DNA of 64,000 nucleotides, taken from positions 558,001-622,000 of the forward strand of contig NAJO01000008.1 of the NCBI GenBank assembly GCA_002077065.1. The letters run 5' to 3'. The notes beneath the pieces were generated by a model. That model worked only from the letters and a program-made list of their open reading frames with translations, did no database searches and was not told the origin of the DNA. Shown in pieces: positions 51,346-62,123 of the stretch (positions within the stretch are counted from its first letter, which is position 1; the number at the start of each line of letters is the position of its first letter). The position numbers and the translations under genes are program-made. This DNA is from Cryoendolithus antarcticus. Lineage: Eukaryota > Ascomycota > Dothideomycetes > Cladosporiales > Cladosporiaceae.

Positions 51346-54135
51346 ATGGCGAACGGCGAGGGGCGTGGGCAGTATGCGCACTTGCCCATACCGTCGTACG
51401 AAGAAGCAACCTCTCGACCCTCATCCTCGTCCGGACAACATCAGGGACCCTCACAGACCAGCGACGATGCGGAGCGGCAAGGACTTCTCTTCGGGCAGGG
51501 CGACCGCAATGCGGATGCTACTACCCGCCGGCCGGGGACACATCGGGCACCAGCTGTCGAGTCCGCGCGGTCTAGTGTAGACTCTGGATCGGACTTGAGC
51601 ATACCAGAGATGGTGGAAGGGGAAGGAACCGACGCGAGACGGCAGGTCGAGCAGTTTGATTACATGGAGCCTGGCGACAGCGAGGATCCGACACAATCGC
51701 GCTTGTATCACCGACCTCGAATACGCACAAAGTTCTCGCAGCACTTGACGAGCATAGGCGCTACGCTATCAGCGATCCGAATACCTTCGCTTCGCTCTTT
51801 GTATGCCCCGGTGGCGAATGCGGAGAGTGGCAGCAATGAGCCCCAGACCTGGAGGGAGCGGGTACGAGCAAGTGCGCGAGTGCCTGGCCAAATGACGATC
51901 AGCATACCCATATTTGCTCGTCTGGTAGGTCTGTTTACAATTGCAGCCCTCATCTGGTTCCTTTTCGCGATCGAGGTGTTCCCCAACAACCTGAATAAGA
52001 TGGGGATGCACTTTGATCCCGAATCAGTACGGATATACGTGCAGGAGCACATCGATGCGGAGTCCATCCAGGGCTATCTATATCACATCACGTCATTTGA
52101 TCATGTAGCAGGCACTGAGGGCGATCTCTACCTGGCCCGGTGGATGGAGGAGCGCTGGAAAGAGATGGGTGTTTTCGACCAGGTCGCTCTGCTGGACTAC
52201 TACGTCTATCTGAACTATCCCACAAAAGATGGTCGAAGTGTCGAAATTGTCAGCCCCGAGGATCGGAAATGGACTGCTGCACTGGAAGAAGATTCTGCAT
52301 ATCGAGACCGTCAGCAAAGTCTTGCCTGGCATGGTCACAGTCGAAGTGGCGAGGTCGAGGGTCCCTTAGTGTACGCAAATGGAGGAAGCCGGGAAGACTT
52401 TGCATACCTCCAAGGACATGGCGTGAATCTCAACGGCACGATCGCTCTTGTCAAGTACTACAGCACCCAGGGCGATCGTGCGCTCAAGGTCAAAGCAGCC
52501 GAAGAAGCCGGATGCGTTGGTGCGCTGATATACTCTGACCCCGCAGATGATGGTGCTGGCAAGGGCTTAACCTATCCAGCTGGTGCATGGAGACCTGCAG
52601 ACGGTGTGCAGAGAGGGAGTGTCAGCTTGATGTCCTGGGTCGTCGGCGATCCATTGACTCCGGGATGGGCTTCCACTCTGGATGCGCAACGAGTCAGCAA
52701 GGACCATAACCCAGGATTGGTCAACATTCCCAGCCTGCCTCTTGCATGGCGTGACGCCGAGATACTGCTGAAGTCGCTCGATGGTGTCGGCGAGGAGGTA
52801 CCGCGGGAATGGGTCGGCGGTACGAATGGTTTGCCCATGAATTGGTTCACTGGTGGTGGTGACAAGGCTCCGGTGGTACATCTGAAGAATCTAAACGATG
52901 AGAACCCCCTGCAGACAATTTGGAACTTGCAAGGCATCATTCAGGGCATCGAAGCGCCCGAGAAGAAGGTGATCGTAGGGAACCATAGAGACAGCTGGTG
53001 CTTCGGCGCCGTGGACCCTGGGTCTGGCTCTGCAGTCATGATGGAGTTGGTCAGCATCTTTGGTGCTCTGCGCAAGCTCGGTTGGCGGCCACTACGCACC
53101 ATCGAGTTTGCTTCCTGGGATGCCGAGGAGTACAATCTTGTCGGTAGTACGGAGTACGTCGAAGATAAGATCGACTATCTCCGCGAGAATGCGATCGCGT
53201 ACCTCAATGTCGACGTGGGCGTCTCCGGGTCCAAATTCCGCGCTGCAGGATCGCCGGTGTGGCAACGCTCTCTGCTCCGCGTACTTGACCGCGTTACGGA
53301 TCCGCATACCAACGAGACACTTCGACAGCTATGGGATGAAGGTCATAGCAAGCTTGAGGGTCTAGGCGCCGGCAGTGACTACGTCGCGTTTCAAGACATT
53401 GCAGGGACCTCAAGTATTGACTTTGGGTTTGAAGGACCCGAGCATGGATTTCCCTACCACTCGTGTTACGAGACGTTCGAGTGGATGCAGCGCTTCGGCG
53501 ATCCCAAAGGCGTCGATGGCGGCTTCTTGCCATACCACCGCACGCTGGCACAGATCTGGGCGCTTCTCATCCTGGAGATCGCGGACCGCCCGCTCATTCC
53601 ATTCGATCTGCGAACGTATGCAGACGCCATGATGCACTACGCCGAAGAGCTCAGCGAAGACGCCACCAAAGCCCTGAATGCAGCGTCAGTATCTACATCA
53701 TCCTTCAATCTGGACCCGATCTTCGCCGCCGCCTCCTTCCTCAAAGAAGCGACCGCTGAGTTCCACGCCTTCGAAGATACCTGGGCGACCCAAGTCCTCG
53801 CCAACGCCGGCGGTATGGAGAATCGCAAGTGGTTGTTGAAGCGCTTAGAGTACAACGAGCGCATCTCTCGCTTCGAGACCGATCTGCTCGACCTCGCTGA
53901 TCCGGACTTGGATGACCCTCGCCTGAATGGCAAGGGTCGGAAGAAGACTGGCATACCTGGGCGGGAGCAATTCAAGCATGTGATCTTTGGTCCACAGGCC
54001 TGGAGTGGCTACGATGAGGCGTACTTTCCGGCTGTGAGGGACATGCTGGCTGCTGGGAATTGGACGGGCGTGCAGGAATATGCTGATATCGCTGCTGCAA
54101 GGATGCGCAGGGCTGGGGAGAGGCTATCGGAGTAG
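51346..54135 (+). CDS. transferrin-receptor/PSMA-like M28 family membrane protein (Tre2/Vps70 type)
   Basis: Type II membrane protein of 929 residues, single exon. The cytosolic tail has a PSYEEA motif near residue 16, similar to PY-type motifs in yeast Tre1/Tre2, which recruit Rsp5 with Bsd2 to degrade metal transporters. One membrane helix lies at about 191-212. The lumenal part has a PA (protease-associated) domain, an M28 peptidase domain and a C-terminal TfR dimerisation domain. All zinc and catalytic positions of PSMA are retained: HRD, the Asp in GAVDPGSG, catalytic Glu-Glu in WDAEEYNLVGSTEY, Asp in YLNVDVG, and His in PYHSCYET. It may therefore be an active carboxypeptidase, unlike the human transferrin receptor. 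Vacuolar or endosomal location is inferred from the family. Confidence 0.9.
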   Translation: MANGEGRGQYAHLPIPSYEEATSRPSSSSGQHQGPSQTSDDAERQGLLFGQGDRNADATTRRPGTHRAPAVESARSSVDSGSDLSIPEMVEGEGTDARRQVEQFDYMEPGDSEDPTQSRLYHRPRIRTKFSQHLTSIGATLSAIRIPSLRSLYAPVANAESGSNEPQTWRERVRASARVPGQMTISIPIFARLVGLFTIAALIWFLFAIEVFPNNLNKMGMHFDPESVRIYVQEHIDAESIQGYLYHITSFDHVAGTEGDLYLARWMEERWKEMGVFDQVALLDYYVYLNYPTKDGRSVEIVSPEDRKWTAALEEDSAYRDRQQSLAWHGHSRSGEVEGPLVYANGGSREDFAYLQGHGVNLNGTIALVKYYSTQGDRALKVKAAEEAGCVGALIYSDPADDGAGKGLTYPAGAWRPADGVQRGSVSLMSWVVGDPLTPGWASTLDAQRVSKDHNPGLVNIPSLPLAWRDAEILLKSLDGVGEEVPREWVGGTNGLPMNWFTGGGDKAPVVHLKNLNDENPLQTIWNLQGIIQGIEAPEKKVIVGNHRDSWCFGAVDPGSGSAVMMELVSIFGALRKLGWRPLRTIEFASWDAEEYNLVGSTEYVEDKIDYLRENAIAYLNVDVGVSGSKFRAAGSPVWQRSLLRVLDRVTDPHTNETLRQLWDEGHSKLEGLGAGSDYVAFQDIAGTSSIDFGFEGPEHGFPYHSCYETFEWMQRFGDPKGVDGGFLPYHRTLAQIWALLILEIADRPLIPFDLRTYADAMMHYAEELSEDATKALNAASVSTSSFNLDPIFAAASFLKEATAEFHAFEDTWATQVLANAGGMENRKWLLKRLEYNERISRFETDLLDLADPDLDDPRLNGKGRKKTGIPGREQFKHVIFGPQAWSGYDEAYFPAVRDMLAAGNWTGVQEYADIAAARMRRAGERLSE

Positions 54136-54304
54136 CGTATGTGTGAGATTGCTTTTGGGTAGCGAGGCGTTTTGAAGGGAGATGTACAGACCACGGTATG
54201 TAAAGCATTTGCATATAGTCCCAGCGAAGGCGATCCGTCCTTCAGCCCCGTCTCGAGGCTTCACCCACTACGGCAAGTGCGCAAAGAAGGTATCAGAAGA
54301 CGGC

Positions 54305-55423
54305 TCAACCGCCTTCGTGCTTGATATGGCACCTCGCCGCTGCATACGTCGGCCGCGTCCCAACCTCAGCCCAGTAGAACGCCACCCAGCAATATCCCAC
54401 GACCCTCCAGAAGGATCCCTCCTGCCTCGTCCACCGCAGCCCCAAGCTGGAGTGCAGCCTCTCATACATCACTATCACAGCCTGCTCGAGTGATACAACA
54501 ACTCCAGAACAGCAGAATGTCCAGAATGGCGCTACGCTCTGACACGGTCCAGGCTTCCACGCAGCGACAGTGTGCATGACTCCACTAATCGCAAACGAAA
54601 GCAGCACGACCATAGCTCTCCTCACAGCCGGTATAGGAACCCACGCCGACAGAAGACCGGCGTGTAGGGTGAACGCTTTCCGAGACAACTTGTGCCAAAA
54701 ATGGCTGTACCATCTCTGCATGGTGTATGCTTCGCTCAGTCGGCCAAAGAGCGGAGGCCAGGCTGAGTGAGGCGATCCGAAGATTCCAACAGCTGTGAGA
54801 GCACACACGCTATGAGCACAATTCAATACCAGTGCGGCGCCGAAGTGAACGAAGATCGTGAGCGCCAGTCGTATGTGCAAGGCGCGCAGAGCGAGGGTTC
54901 CAGAACGGAGCTGTGTGATGAGCGAGTCGTGGGATGGGTGCCAGTCTTCGACATAGATGGTGCCAGGTAGCAGAATCCCGGAGCTCAGACGAGAGTACGC
55001 AACCCAGCTGAAGCAGGCCATCATCGCTCTGCGGATGAGGAAGTGACGTTTGGTCATGGTCGGAGAGTCGAGGCGATCGATGTGTACGCCCATGCGAGGG
55101 GAGAAGATAGCGTTGAGGCCCCATTGCAGCTTGGCTCTTGCAGTCTTTGCGGTTGGTGGTGGCGAGATGTTGAGGATCAGGAGGTAGCAGCTGGTGTGTA
55201 GAGCGACCGCGGATAAGTACTCCGCAAGGTTCCCGGATGTGGAAGTATCTCGAGATCTGAGGAAGATGGCGCGAAGACACAAGGTGACCGTCGCTAGTGT
55301 GAGGACGAGCCGAAGAGCACGTGACGTTGGCGGCACGAAGGCAAGTGAGACGATGGCTAGTTCGTGAGGGAGGAGGGCTGGGAGGAGCAGCGAAGTGTCG
55401 ACGCCGGCTACCATGATAGCCAT
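54305..55423 (-). CDS. wax-synthase-like MBOAT acyltransferase
   Basis: Polytopic protein of 372 residues, single exon, with about eight hydrophobic segments. The diagnostic segment SAWPPLFGRLSEAYTMQRWYSHFWHKL matches the fungal wax-synthase domain family (PF13813), and SGVMHTVAAW contains the probable catalytic His of MBOAT enzymes. Relatives in fungal secondary-metabolite clusters acetylate terpenoids or other alcohols; others esterify long-chain alcohols. The substrate here is unknown, and no terpene cyclase or P450 lies within the window. The start may be ATG 55423 or 55414. It ends convergent to the M28 gene, 170 bp apart. Confidence 0.85.
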   Translation of the reverse strand: MAIMVAGVDTSLLLPALLPHELAIVSLAFVPPTSRALRLVLTLATVTLCLRAIFLRSRDTSTSGNLAEYLSAVALHTSCYLLILNISPPPTAKTARAKLQWGLNAIFSPRMGVHIDRLDSPTMTKRHFLIRRAMMACFSWVAYSRLSSGILLPGTIYVEDWHPSHDSLITQLRSGTLALRALHIRLALTIFVHFGAALVLNCAHSVCALTAVGIFGSPHSAWPPLFGRLSEAYTMQRWYSHFWHKLSRKAFTLHAGLLSAWVPIPAVRRAMVVLLSFAISGVMHTVAAWKPGPCQSVAPFWTFCCSGVVVSLEQAVIVMYERLHSSLGLRWTRQEGSFWRVVGYCWVAFYWAEVGTRPTYAAARCHIKHEGG

Positions 55424-56079
55424 TTTTACAGCTCACTGAGCCGCAATTGACAGCGCCAGCGACCCCATGCGACCTCGGAGATCCTCCCTCTAGAGGCATT
55501 CACTGTCAAATGAGTCCCTTTGTCGATTGTTTCCCGGTATGTGACAACGCAATGTGCAGACACTTGCAAGGCGTGGTCCTGAATCACGAGCAATCACGAC
55601 CTGAGACTACCCCATGTGCAAAATCAGCAACAGAATGTACATGTAATTGGACAACGATCGAATGCAGCGGCATAGCTACCAAGTACGCAGCTATACGATG
55701 CCTTCGGTCTAATGGACATAGCTATTGTTCCGAAGAGAAGTACAGTACTCCCAAGCACTTGCACACGTTGCAACGCTGAGCTTCAAGACTGCATGCAGCG
55801 ATTTGAGTCTTGCAGCAAGCAGAGCCGAACATCACTTAGTATTGTACATCTGTATGATCGTCCAGATTCACACACTGCGTCCGGTAAGTCTGCAACCCAT
55901 GGCCCCAAGCTAAGTCACGCACCCCTTTGTTCTCACCTTAGTATTGTTCCCCAAACCCTCTACATATGCACCTCTCCCACAACAGATACTTCAAATTCAC
56001 CCATCTACCAGCCAGCCAACATTCACACATTCCTCAAACCCACCCACCAACCAAATTCCAAACAACCTCTACCGCTAAC
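55424..56079. other. intergenic region, promoter of the small secreted protein
   Basis: Two divergent starts. The last 100 bp before 56080 are rich in C, A and T with CCAACCAAATTCC-like repeats typical of a leader. Nothing else was recognised. Confidence 0.4.
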
Positions 56080-56307
56080 ATGCGCACCGCTGTCCTCCTC
56101 TTCGCTATTGCGGCTGTCCTTGCCGCGACCGTTCAGGCCGGCAACCCATCCCTCTCCACTCCCGGCAGCAACGCCGTCACCAAGTGCCTCAAGGGCAAGT
56201 TGAAGAACGGACAGTGTGTCTCCAAGCTGCGTGTTCGTCAGGTTGGGTCTGATGAGTGGCTCGAGATCCCAGAGGCTGCGGACGCGCAGTGGGATACTGA
56301 GGATTAG
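56080..56307 (+). CDS. small secreted protein, effector-like
   Basis: 75 residues from ATG 56080: signal peptide (VLLFAIAAVLAATVQA) followed by a mature chain of about 55 residues with two Cys in a CLKGKLKNGQC loop, a basic centre and an acidic C terminus ending in Glu-Asp. A small polar secreted peptide of this size is typical of fungal candidate effectors or antimicrobial-like peptides, but no known family was recognised. The start lies in a CTAACATGC context after a leader, and the start codons of the frame upstream give longer N termini without a secretion signal. Two cysteines could form one disulfide. Function unknown. Confidence 0.65.
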   Translation: MRTAVLLFAIAAVLAATVQAGNPSLSTPGSNAVTKCLKGKLKNGQCVSKLRVRQVGSDEWLEIPEAADAQWDTED

Positions 56308-56466
56308 ATCCTGACTGGACAATCTGAGAAGGACGCGATGATAGGTGGCAGACTAGTATTGAAATGATGTTAAGGGTGTTCAGTATGTGCCTTACCGTGC
56401 GTCACTGTCATTGTCTGTCAAAGTCGTACGATCGCGAGCTTCTGGAGGTTATCATGATCGAAGTGA

Positions 56467-57422
56467 CTACTTCCCAAATTCCTTCTGCAACTGTCCGATA
56501 ATCTCAGCCCCACCGTACTCCCCTGCGCCACTCACAGTAGTTCCCTTCCGACCGTTTGGTCCAGCATCGTTGTGGATTTCGACCTTTCGCCGTCCAGCTG
56601 CTGTGACCTCGAGGACGGTACCACCTTCGTACTCGCCACCCTCGCCAGCGCCAGGCAGCAGAGCGATCATGCCATCGACGATTGCTTCGATGGGCGTCCA
56701 GATGTCTTCGCCTTCCTTCAGCCACTTGGCACGATCAACGCCATCGGCAGTCCAGATTTGAGTCTGCACATTACCAGGTGCCAGGCAGACAACACGGATG
56801 CCGTTAATCTGCTCGAGCACGCCCAAAGAGCGTGTGAAGCTTGACACGGCCGCTTTCGAGGCACAATATAGCGGCACAGGTGCCGCGGCCATTTGCGCGG
56901 CGATGCTCGAGACCAGCAACACGGTACCATGGGGCTTCTCCGGGCTCAGGCGGAGAAATGTGTCGATGGCTAGCTGTGTGGTACGGACAGGATGATTGAT
57001 GTTAAGATCGAAAGTCTTGTATGATGATCTCTGGGTGGCAGTCTCGTTGGGATACCAAAAGTTAGAAATGGGCTGGGAAGTCAGTACGCCTCTCCCGAGT
57101 CAACACGTAATGGGAAGTCCAATCTTACAGGATCGAAGATGCCGGCCCCCGGGCAGACGATATCAAGGCCGTTGAAGGTCTTCGTGGCTACATCAAAGGC
57201 TTCCTGCAGCTGAGCCCACTCGGTGGCATCGGTCTTCTGGAAGACGGCCTTCGGCGAGCCCTTGGAGTACTTCTCGACGAGGGTTCTCGCTTCGTCGGTC
57301 AATGCGACGTCGGCAATCACCACATTGCACCCGCCCTGAAGTAGGCGGATAGCGAATTCGAGGCCGATTCCTCGACCTCCTCCAGTGATGAGAGCAGTCT
57401 TTCCTTGTAGACCATACGACAT
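56467..57422 (-). CDS. short-chain dehydrogenase/reductase (15-PGDH-like)
   Basis: NAD(P)-dependent oxidoreductase. Exons are 57129-57422 and 56467-57072; the 56-nt intron has a GTAAGA donor and a TTCCCAG acceptor and joins IFDP to PISNFWYPNE. The product is 299 residues. The cofactor loop TGGGRGIG lies at 14-21, the catalytic Ser at about 153, Tyr167 and Lys171 in YCASK, and APGNVQT follows. The similarity is to fungal 15-hydroxyprostaglandin-dehydrogenase-like SDRs. A candidate 5' UTR intron (GTAAGT to CTCAG, about 38 nt) precedes the ATG. The substrate is unknown. It is convergent with the small secreted protein gene. Confidence 0.88.
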
Positions 57423-58369
57423 GATCGCAATTGGAGCCTGAGATTGAATGACAATACTTTGCAAGTCTTACTTACCTGAGCGCAATTTCGAAATGCACCT
57501 CCAACATCCTCGCGACGTTGACGAGCTACTTGTTAGCTAAACAACGAAGCTTGAGAACCGGGCGGGGTCAGCATTGTCGGTACAACGGCTGCACCAGCAC
57601 CTCTTTTGCGAATGCGTTCTTGGGAAGAGGAGCTCTTGTAGTCCTCGGCACTGAGGTAGTGAACTGGCCTGTAGGATTACAGAGCATACTGCACTGTCGC
57701 CATGGAGCATTCGCAGTGGGCAACAGCTTGGCTGCTCCCACTGATATCGATCTCGCTTGACGCTTTAGTACCAGACTGCTGAACGAACGGTGCAGAGCAC
57801 GTAGAGGGCAGACACTGTATTCCAGTTCCCAACGCCGGCCTTCTCTGCGCGGTTTCGCAGCGGTGCAGGACTTCGTGCTGCTCCACATGGAAGCGATCAG
57901 CATCCTGAAACACGTTGCAGCGCCGCGAAACCTCTACATGGGAAGGGCCGTCGCTCATCGGACCCAGCTGTGATCTGGCCGTTGACGGACGCGAGTAATT
58001 GTATGTGCGCAAGCCCGATGATCGGTTCCATAGAGATTGAACATCTTTGCGTGCATGGAGCTGTCTTGGCATTGACAGGTCGATGAGATCGGGAGCGGAA
58101 TCAAGGTTTCTTACCCGTCCCACGTGACGTGATTGCTGTTGTGGCGCGAGCTTGGAGGGGCAAGATGCAATGTGAGGCTTGAAAACGTCATCGTGCTTGC
58201 CCTGATGCGGGCAAGAAACACGCGAAATCACAGACAACAACACGTTTTCTTCATTGTCCACCCACTCACCTACTCCTCCACTCCTCGTACCTCAGCTTCA
58301 ATTCCTCAGCCACCCGACCAAATACCATCCCTCACTCATCACTGAATCTACCTCTGAATCACCGCCATC
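57423..58369. other. divergent intergenic region, no gene seen
   Basis: 947 bp between the SDR and Ish1-repeat starts. A 194-codon minus-strand frame at 57677-58261 lacks recognisable content. A CT-rich leader precedes 58370. Confidence 0.4.
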
Positions 58370-59913
58370 ATGAAGTTCTCATTGGCCTCGATGGCCGTTG
58401 TCGCCTTGGCGACACAGACCGCCACGGCTGACTGGTTTGGCGGTAGCACCGGTATGTATCATTACACGCAGGATTGGACGACCGCAACACTGACTGATCC
58501 GAGCCCGCGTAGCATACAACAAGTGGCACGAGACTGAGCTTGAGCGCTGGCTCTCGGACCACAACGTCCCATATCCCACCCCTTCGGACCGCAAGGACCT
58601 CCAGAACCTTGTGCAAAAGAACTGGGACAGCAATGTCGTTCAGCCATACAACAGCTGGGACACCAATCAGCTATCCAGCTACCTCACTTCCAAGGGCCAG
58701 CAGGCCAAGAAGGGTACTGAGAAGAACAAGGACAGCCTCATCTCGCAGGTCCAGCAGTACTGGCACTCCACCGCCGACCAGGCCAATGAGGCTGCGGGCG
58801 ATGTCAAGTCCTACATCTTCGATTCGTAGGTCATTGCCAACATTCATCATTGGGCGATTACTGACCATGTATAGGTGGACTGAGTCCCAGCTCAAATCGT
58901 TCCTCGACTACCACAGCATCCCTAACCCATCGCCCCGTACTCGCGACTCTCTCCTCCACACCGCCCGCTCCAACTATCAGTCCGCGGCAACCAAGGCTGG
59001 TGAGACTTTCGCGTACCCCGGCGACTGGCTCTACTCTCAGTGGTCCGACTCTGACCTGAAGACTTGGCTCGATGAGCGTGGTGTCCCGGTCCCGCAACCC
59101 GGCAACCGCGACAAGCTCATTGCTTCCATCCGCCGCAACGCTTACCAGGCATCTCGCTCTTCGCAATCTACGCTCTCTTCGGTCTCTGCCTCTGCCGCCT
59201 CGGCTCAGGCTACCCTCTCCGATCAGCTCCTCAACAGCTGGAGTGACAGCAAGCTGAAGGAGTGGCTCGACAAGGCCGGTGTACCGGTACCTCAGGGCAG
59301 CAAGAAGAACGAGCTTGTAGCCCTCGCCCGCAAGCACTCCAACCAGCTCGCCGGCTCCGCCTCCTCGGTCTCCGCGTCGGGTGCATCTGCTTTCGGTGCT
59401 GCTACTTCAAGCGCTGGTAACTACTATGCCCAGGTTACCCCTAACCAATATGGTGGTCTCCGCCACTACTATGACTATGCGCTAAACCAAGTTGGTCTAG
59501 GCTCTGCTGAGGCGAAAGCCAGCCTCAGCTCTGCCGCTTCCAGCGTGAGCTCCGCCGCATCGGTCGCCTCCAGCTCAGCTTCCAGCCTTGCGTCAGTCGC
59601 CTCAAAGTCTGCTTCCAGCGCCAGCTCTTCCGCCAGCAAGAAGGGCGAGAACCCAGTCAGCGCCGCTAGCGCCGCCGCTCGCGAGGTCTCCAGCTCTGCT
59701 TCGTCGGCAGCCAGCGTGGCCTCCAGCTCTGCGTCTCTCTCTGCCAAGTCCGCGTCCAGCGTGGCCTCGAACTCAGCCAAGTCGGCGTCCAGCGTCGCTT
59801 CCAGCTCCGCCAAGTCTGCTTCCAGCGTTGCATCTAGCTCGGCCTCCAAGTCTTCCACCTCGGCCTCCAGCTCTTTGTCGTCAGCCTCCAGCTCGGCGAA
59901 GAAGGAGTTGTAA
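58370..59913 (+). CDS. Ish1/Msc1-type protein with five Ish1 repeats and Ser/Ala-rich tail
   Basis: Secretory-pathway protein of 477 residues. Exons are 58370-58451, 58513-58825 and 58875-59913; introns 61 and 49 nt (GTATGT...CGTAG and GTAGGT...TATAG). After a signal peptide (1-20) come five Ish1 (LEM-like) helix-extended-loop-helix repeats near residues 30, 75, 131, 186 and 251, each with a W-x5-L-x2-(W/F/Y)-L core and a V-P-x-P turn. The last ~150 residues are a Ser/Ala/Val repeat region with VASSSAKSASS units, ending in KKEL, close to a KDEL/HDEL-type ER retrieval signal. Yeast Msc1 and fission-yeast Ish1 are nuclear-envelope/ER stress proteins, so a role at the nuclear envelope is inferred. 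Confidence 0.9.
59510..59905 (+). repeat. Ser/Ala-rich tandem coding repeats
   Basis: GCC/TCC/AGC-rich imperfect 21-36-nt units encode repeated SSVASxSAKSAS segments. Antisense frames in this stretch appear as Glu/Leu/Ala/Asp-rich pseudo-proteins. Confidence 0.75.
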
Positions 59914-61182
59914 GCAAGTCGCCTAGGCTCAAGACTACTACAAGCAATTGAAAAGAATGCGGAGGGGGGAAAGGAAAGTTTGGTTGAATGACTCCATGTG
60001 CTTGAGAGGCAGTCGGAGTAAGGAAGTGGAAGGTGGATCGGAAGGAAAAGCATGGATGATATCAACCCCAGTCAGCGACACATCGGTCGCTATGAACGGC
60101 GTATGAGAGATGAGATGAACCCCGGGACTAGCCCAACATGACCTGTAATCCTAGATTGGTTGAAATGACGAATTTGCCATTGACAGTTCTGATCCCTTCA
60201 CGCTCATGCATAATATGTGGAGGGAGACATGACCATAGACACCCGTCCTGTCGGTAGTCTTTCATGGCCGCAGTCAATCACGTGACCGTCGGTCTCCCGT
60301 TAACCCGATCAGGGTGTCGGCTACACCTGTGTCTCTCGCCCCTATCCTTTCTCACTTCACGTCACACATGCGCCTGAACGGGCTACGCGACCGTGACACT
60401 GAATACTCTATCCAGCGTTCTCAAGTAGGTGCAGAAGTCTCCTAACAATTCTGGCAAGCGGGCGGATGACACTTCACCGAGATCTACGACAAAGGCACAA
60501 GGACAAATGCACGTTGCGCCACTAGCAGCTACCAGCATATATGTGGCCATTCAGCAGAACAAGCACGGTTCTCAGTGGCTATCAGCATCATCCTGGACGG
60601 GACGCTGCATTGGTTCCGTGGATTCTCGCTAAGGACCACAGGTATGGACGAAGAGGATGAATTATTATTATTTGGCGCTATATACGACTATGGGAGGCAT
60701 GTATGATCATGATTCTGTGCTCGACCAAAGTATGCAAGCGCCACTTCCCCACTACATCCACTGCTCACACGCCCATCTGATCTCTGTACCCGCTCTGGTG
60801 TAGATGAGGGTCCTGTCCAGGTCATTTCGCACTATTGGCTCCTCCCCATCGAATATAGTCCGTCCGACCGCGCGAAGTAATGGTCGTATCGCTCGCCTTT
60901 TCCATTCGACACAGGCCGCTTGAGAACGCGAGGCAAGAACACTGCGCTTCCCTACAGCAGTCCTTTCAGATTCCCACGGTCTGAAGAGGGTTGTGCCACC
61001 ATCGTGCACTCCGTGAGTGTGTACCTGCGCCTACCCGTCCGATGAGAGAGTATCATTGGCAACAGGCACAGCGTGTTAGTCACCCGCGGCCATTCGCAAG
61101 AACATCGATCTATCGTTGATCATTGCAGTAGACTGTGCAAATAGTCAGCGACGAGGTCTGTGCATGGAGAGAAAGGTCGGAC
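59914..61182. other. 1.3-kb gene-poor stretch
   Basis: 3' flank of the Ish1-repeat gene and of the F-box-like gene. Only short frames, none supported. No RNA gene or repeat was recognised. Confidence 0.45.
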
Positions 61183-62088
61183 TTACGCAAGAGCAGAGGT
61201 GACCTCGGCCAGCTCGTCATCCGCCTGGGTCGTCATGCTCCTCGACTTGATACCCGCATAGCAGCCATTCTCGTCCGCTTCGAGCCACTGCCACTTCCAC
61301 CCAGGCTTGCCCGATGCCTCAACAATCTTTTGAGCCCACCAATTCTCTTCCAGGTATGCGGGACCACGATCCTTGGGATAGTTGAAGCAGCTCGGGAACT
61401 CGGCTAAGGTCTGAGGTATATCGAGGGAGGTGAAGGTGACCTCGAGCTCATCGAACTTGGTCTCGTTGACAGGGCAGCGGAGATCGCCATCTCCATACTC
61501 ACTCACGATGATGCGCAAGTGCTTCAAGTTACCGGACAGCTGCAGGCACGACGCAGCATCAGAGAGCAGCCCCTTGAGATCGAATCTGGGCGCGTCGAAC
61601 CAACGCTCGCGGAATCTCTCGCCGTAGCTCGTGCGGAAGTGTATCCCATCCCAGAACGTCGAGGCAGTACTGCATGTATCACGCAGGAATAGCAGATCCG
61701 GATGGCGCACAGTTATGGAGCGCAGCATGCTACAGTTCCGCAGCTGAATGTTGTAAAGGAACGCATCAAGACCCATCCAGCCGGCGGAATTTGTGAAGCG
61801 GAACTCGTTCTTCGAGTAACAAAAACGAGATGCTGCGGCGTGCACACGCTTGTTAACTCTCATAATCCCCGCGGACTGTCCAATCGTCTCCCGCCTCAGA
61901 GGCACTCTGATATCTCGCGGCCTTAAAGTACCCTCTAAATATCGGGCGGCATATGGATCGTTGGCCTGGTTTCTGGTGCGAGCGCGAACGTACGGGACGG
62001 GACAGAGCTCGACGCCCCCTGGGATTACGAGCATATGGCGGTGGACTTCGTCCCTCAGCTCGGTGGGGAGGTTCATCAAGGGAAACAT
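61183..62088 (-). CDS. F-box-like hypothetical protein
   Basis: 301 residues, single exon, from ATG 62088. It starts with LMNLPTELRDEVHRHMLV, the pattern of the fungal F-box-like and LRR-associated 'hypothetical protein' family, and a conserved RVNKRVHAAASRFCYSKNEFRF segment follows. There is no signal peptide or membrane segment. The remaining protein has Leu-rich strands (LKHLRIIVSEYG, FDELEVTFTSLDIP) that could be a short repeat domain. F-box proteins link substrates to the SCF ubiquitin ligase, but the Skp1-binding motif here is weak, so the role is uncertain. Many paralogs exist in Dothideomycetes. Confidence 0.75.
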   Translation of the reverse strand: MFPLMNLPTELRDEVHRHMLVIPGGVELCPVPYVRARTRNQANDPYAARYLEGTLRPRDIRVPLRRETIGQSAGIMRVNKRVHAAASRFCYSKNEFRFTNSAGWMGLDAFLYNIQLRNCSMLRSITVRHPDLLFLRDTCSTASTFWDGIHFRTSYGERFRERWFDAPRFDLKGLLSDAASCLQLSGNLKHLRIIVSEYGDGDLRCPVNETKFDELEVTFTSLDIPQTLAEFPSCFNYPKDRGPAYLEENWWAQKIVEASGKPGWKWQWLEADENGCYAGIKSRSMTTQADDELAEVTSALA

Positions 62089-62123
62089 CGGCTTGATCTA
62101 CGTTCACGTCAATTTGTGCGTTC

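Noticed and set aside
59475..60065. 196-codon Glu/Leu/Ala/Asp-rich minus-strand frame
   Set aside because: It is the antisense of the Ser/Ala repeats of the Ish1-type gene.
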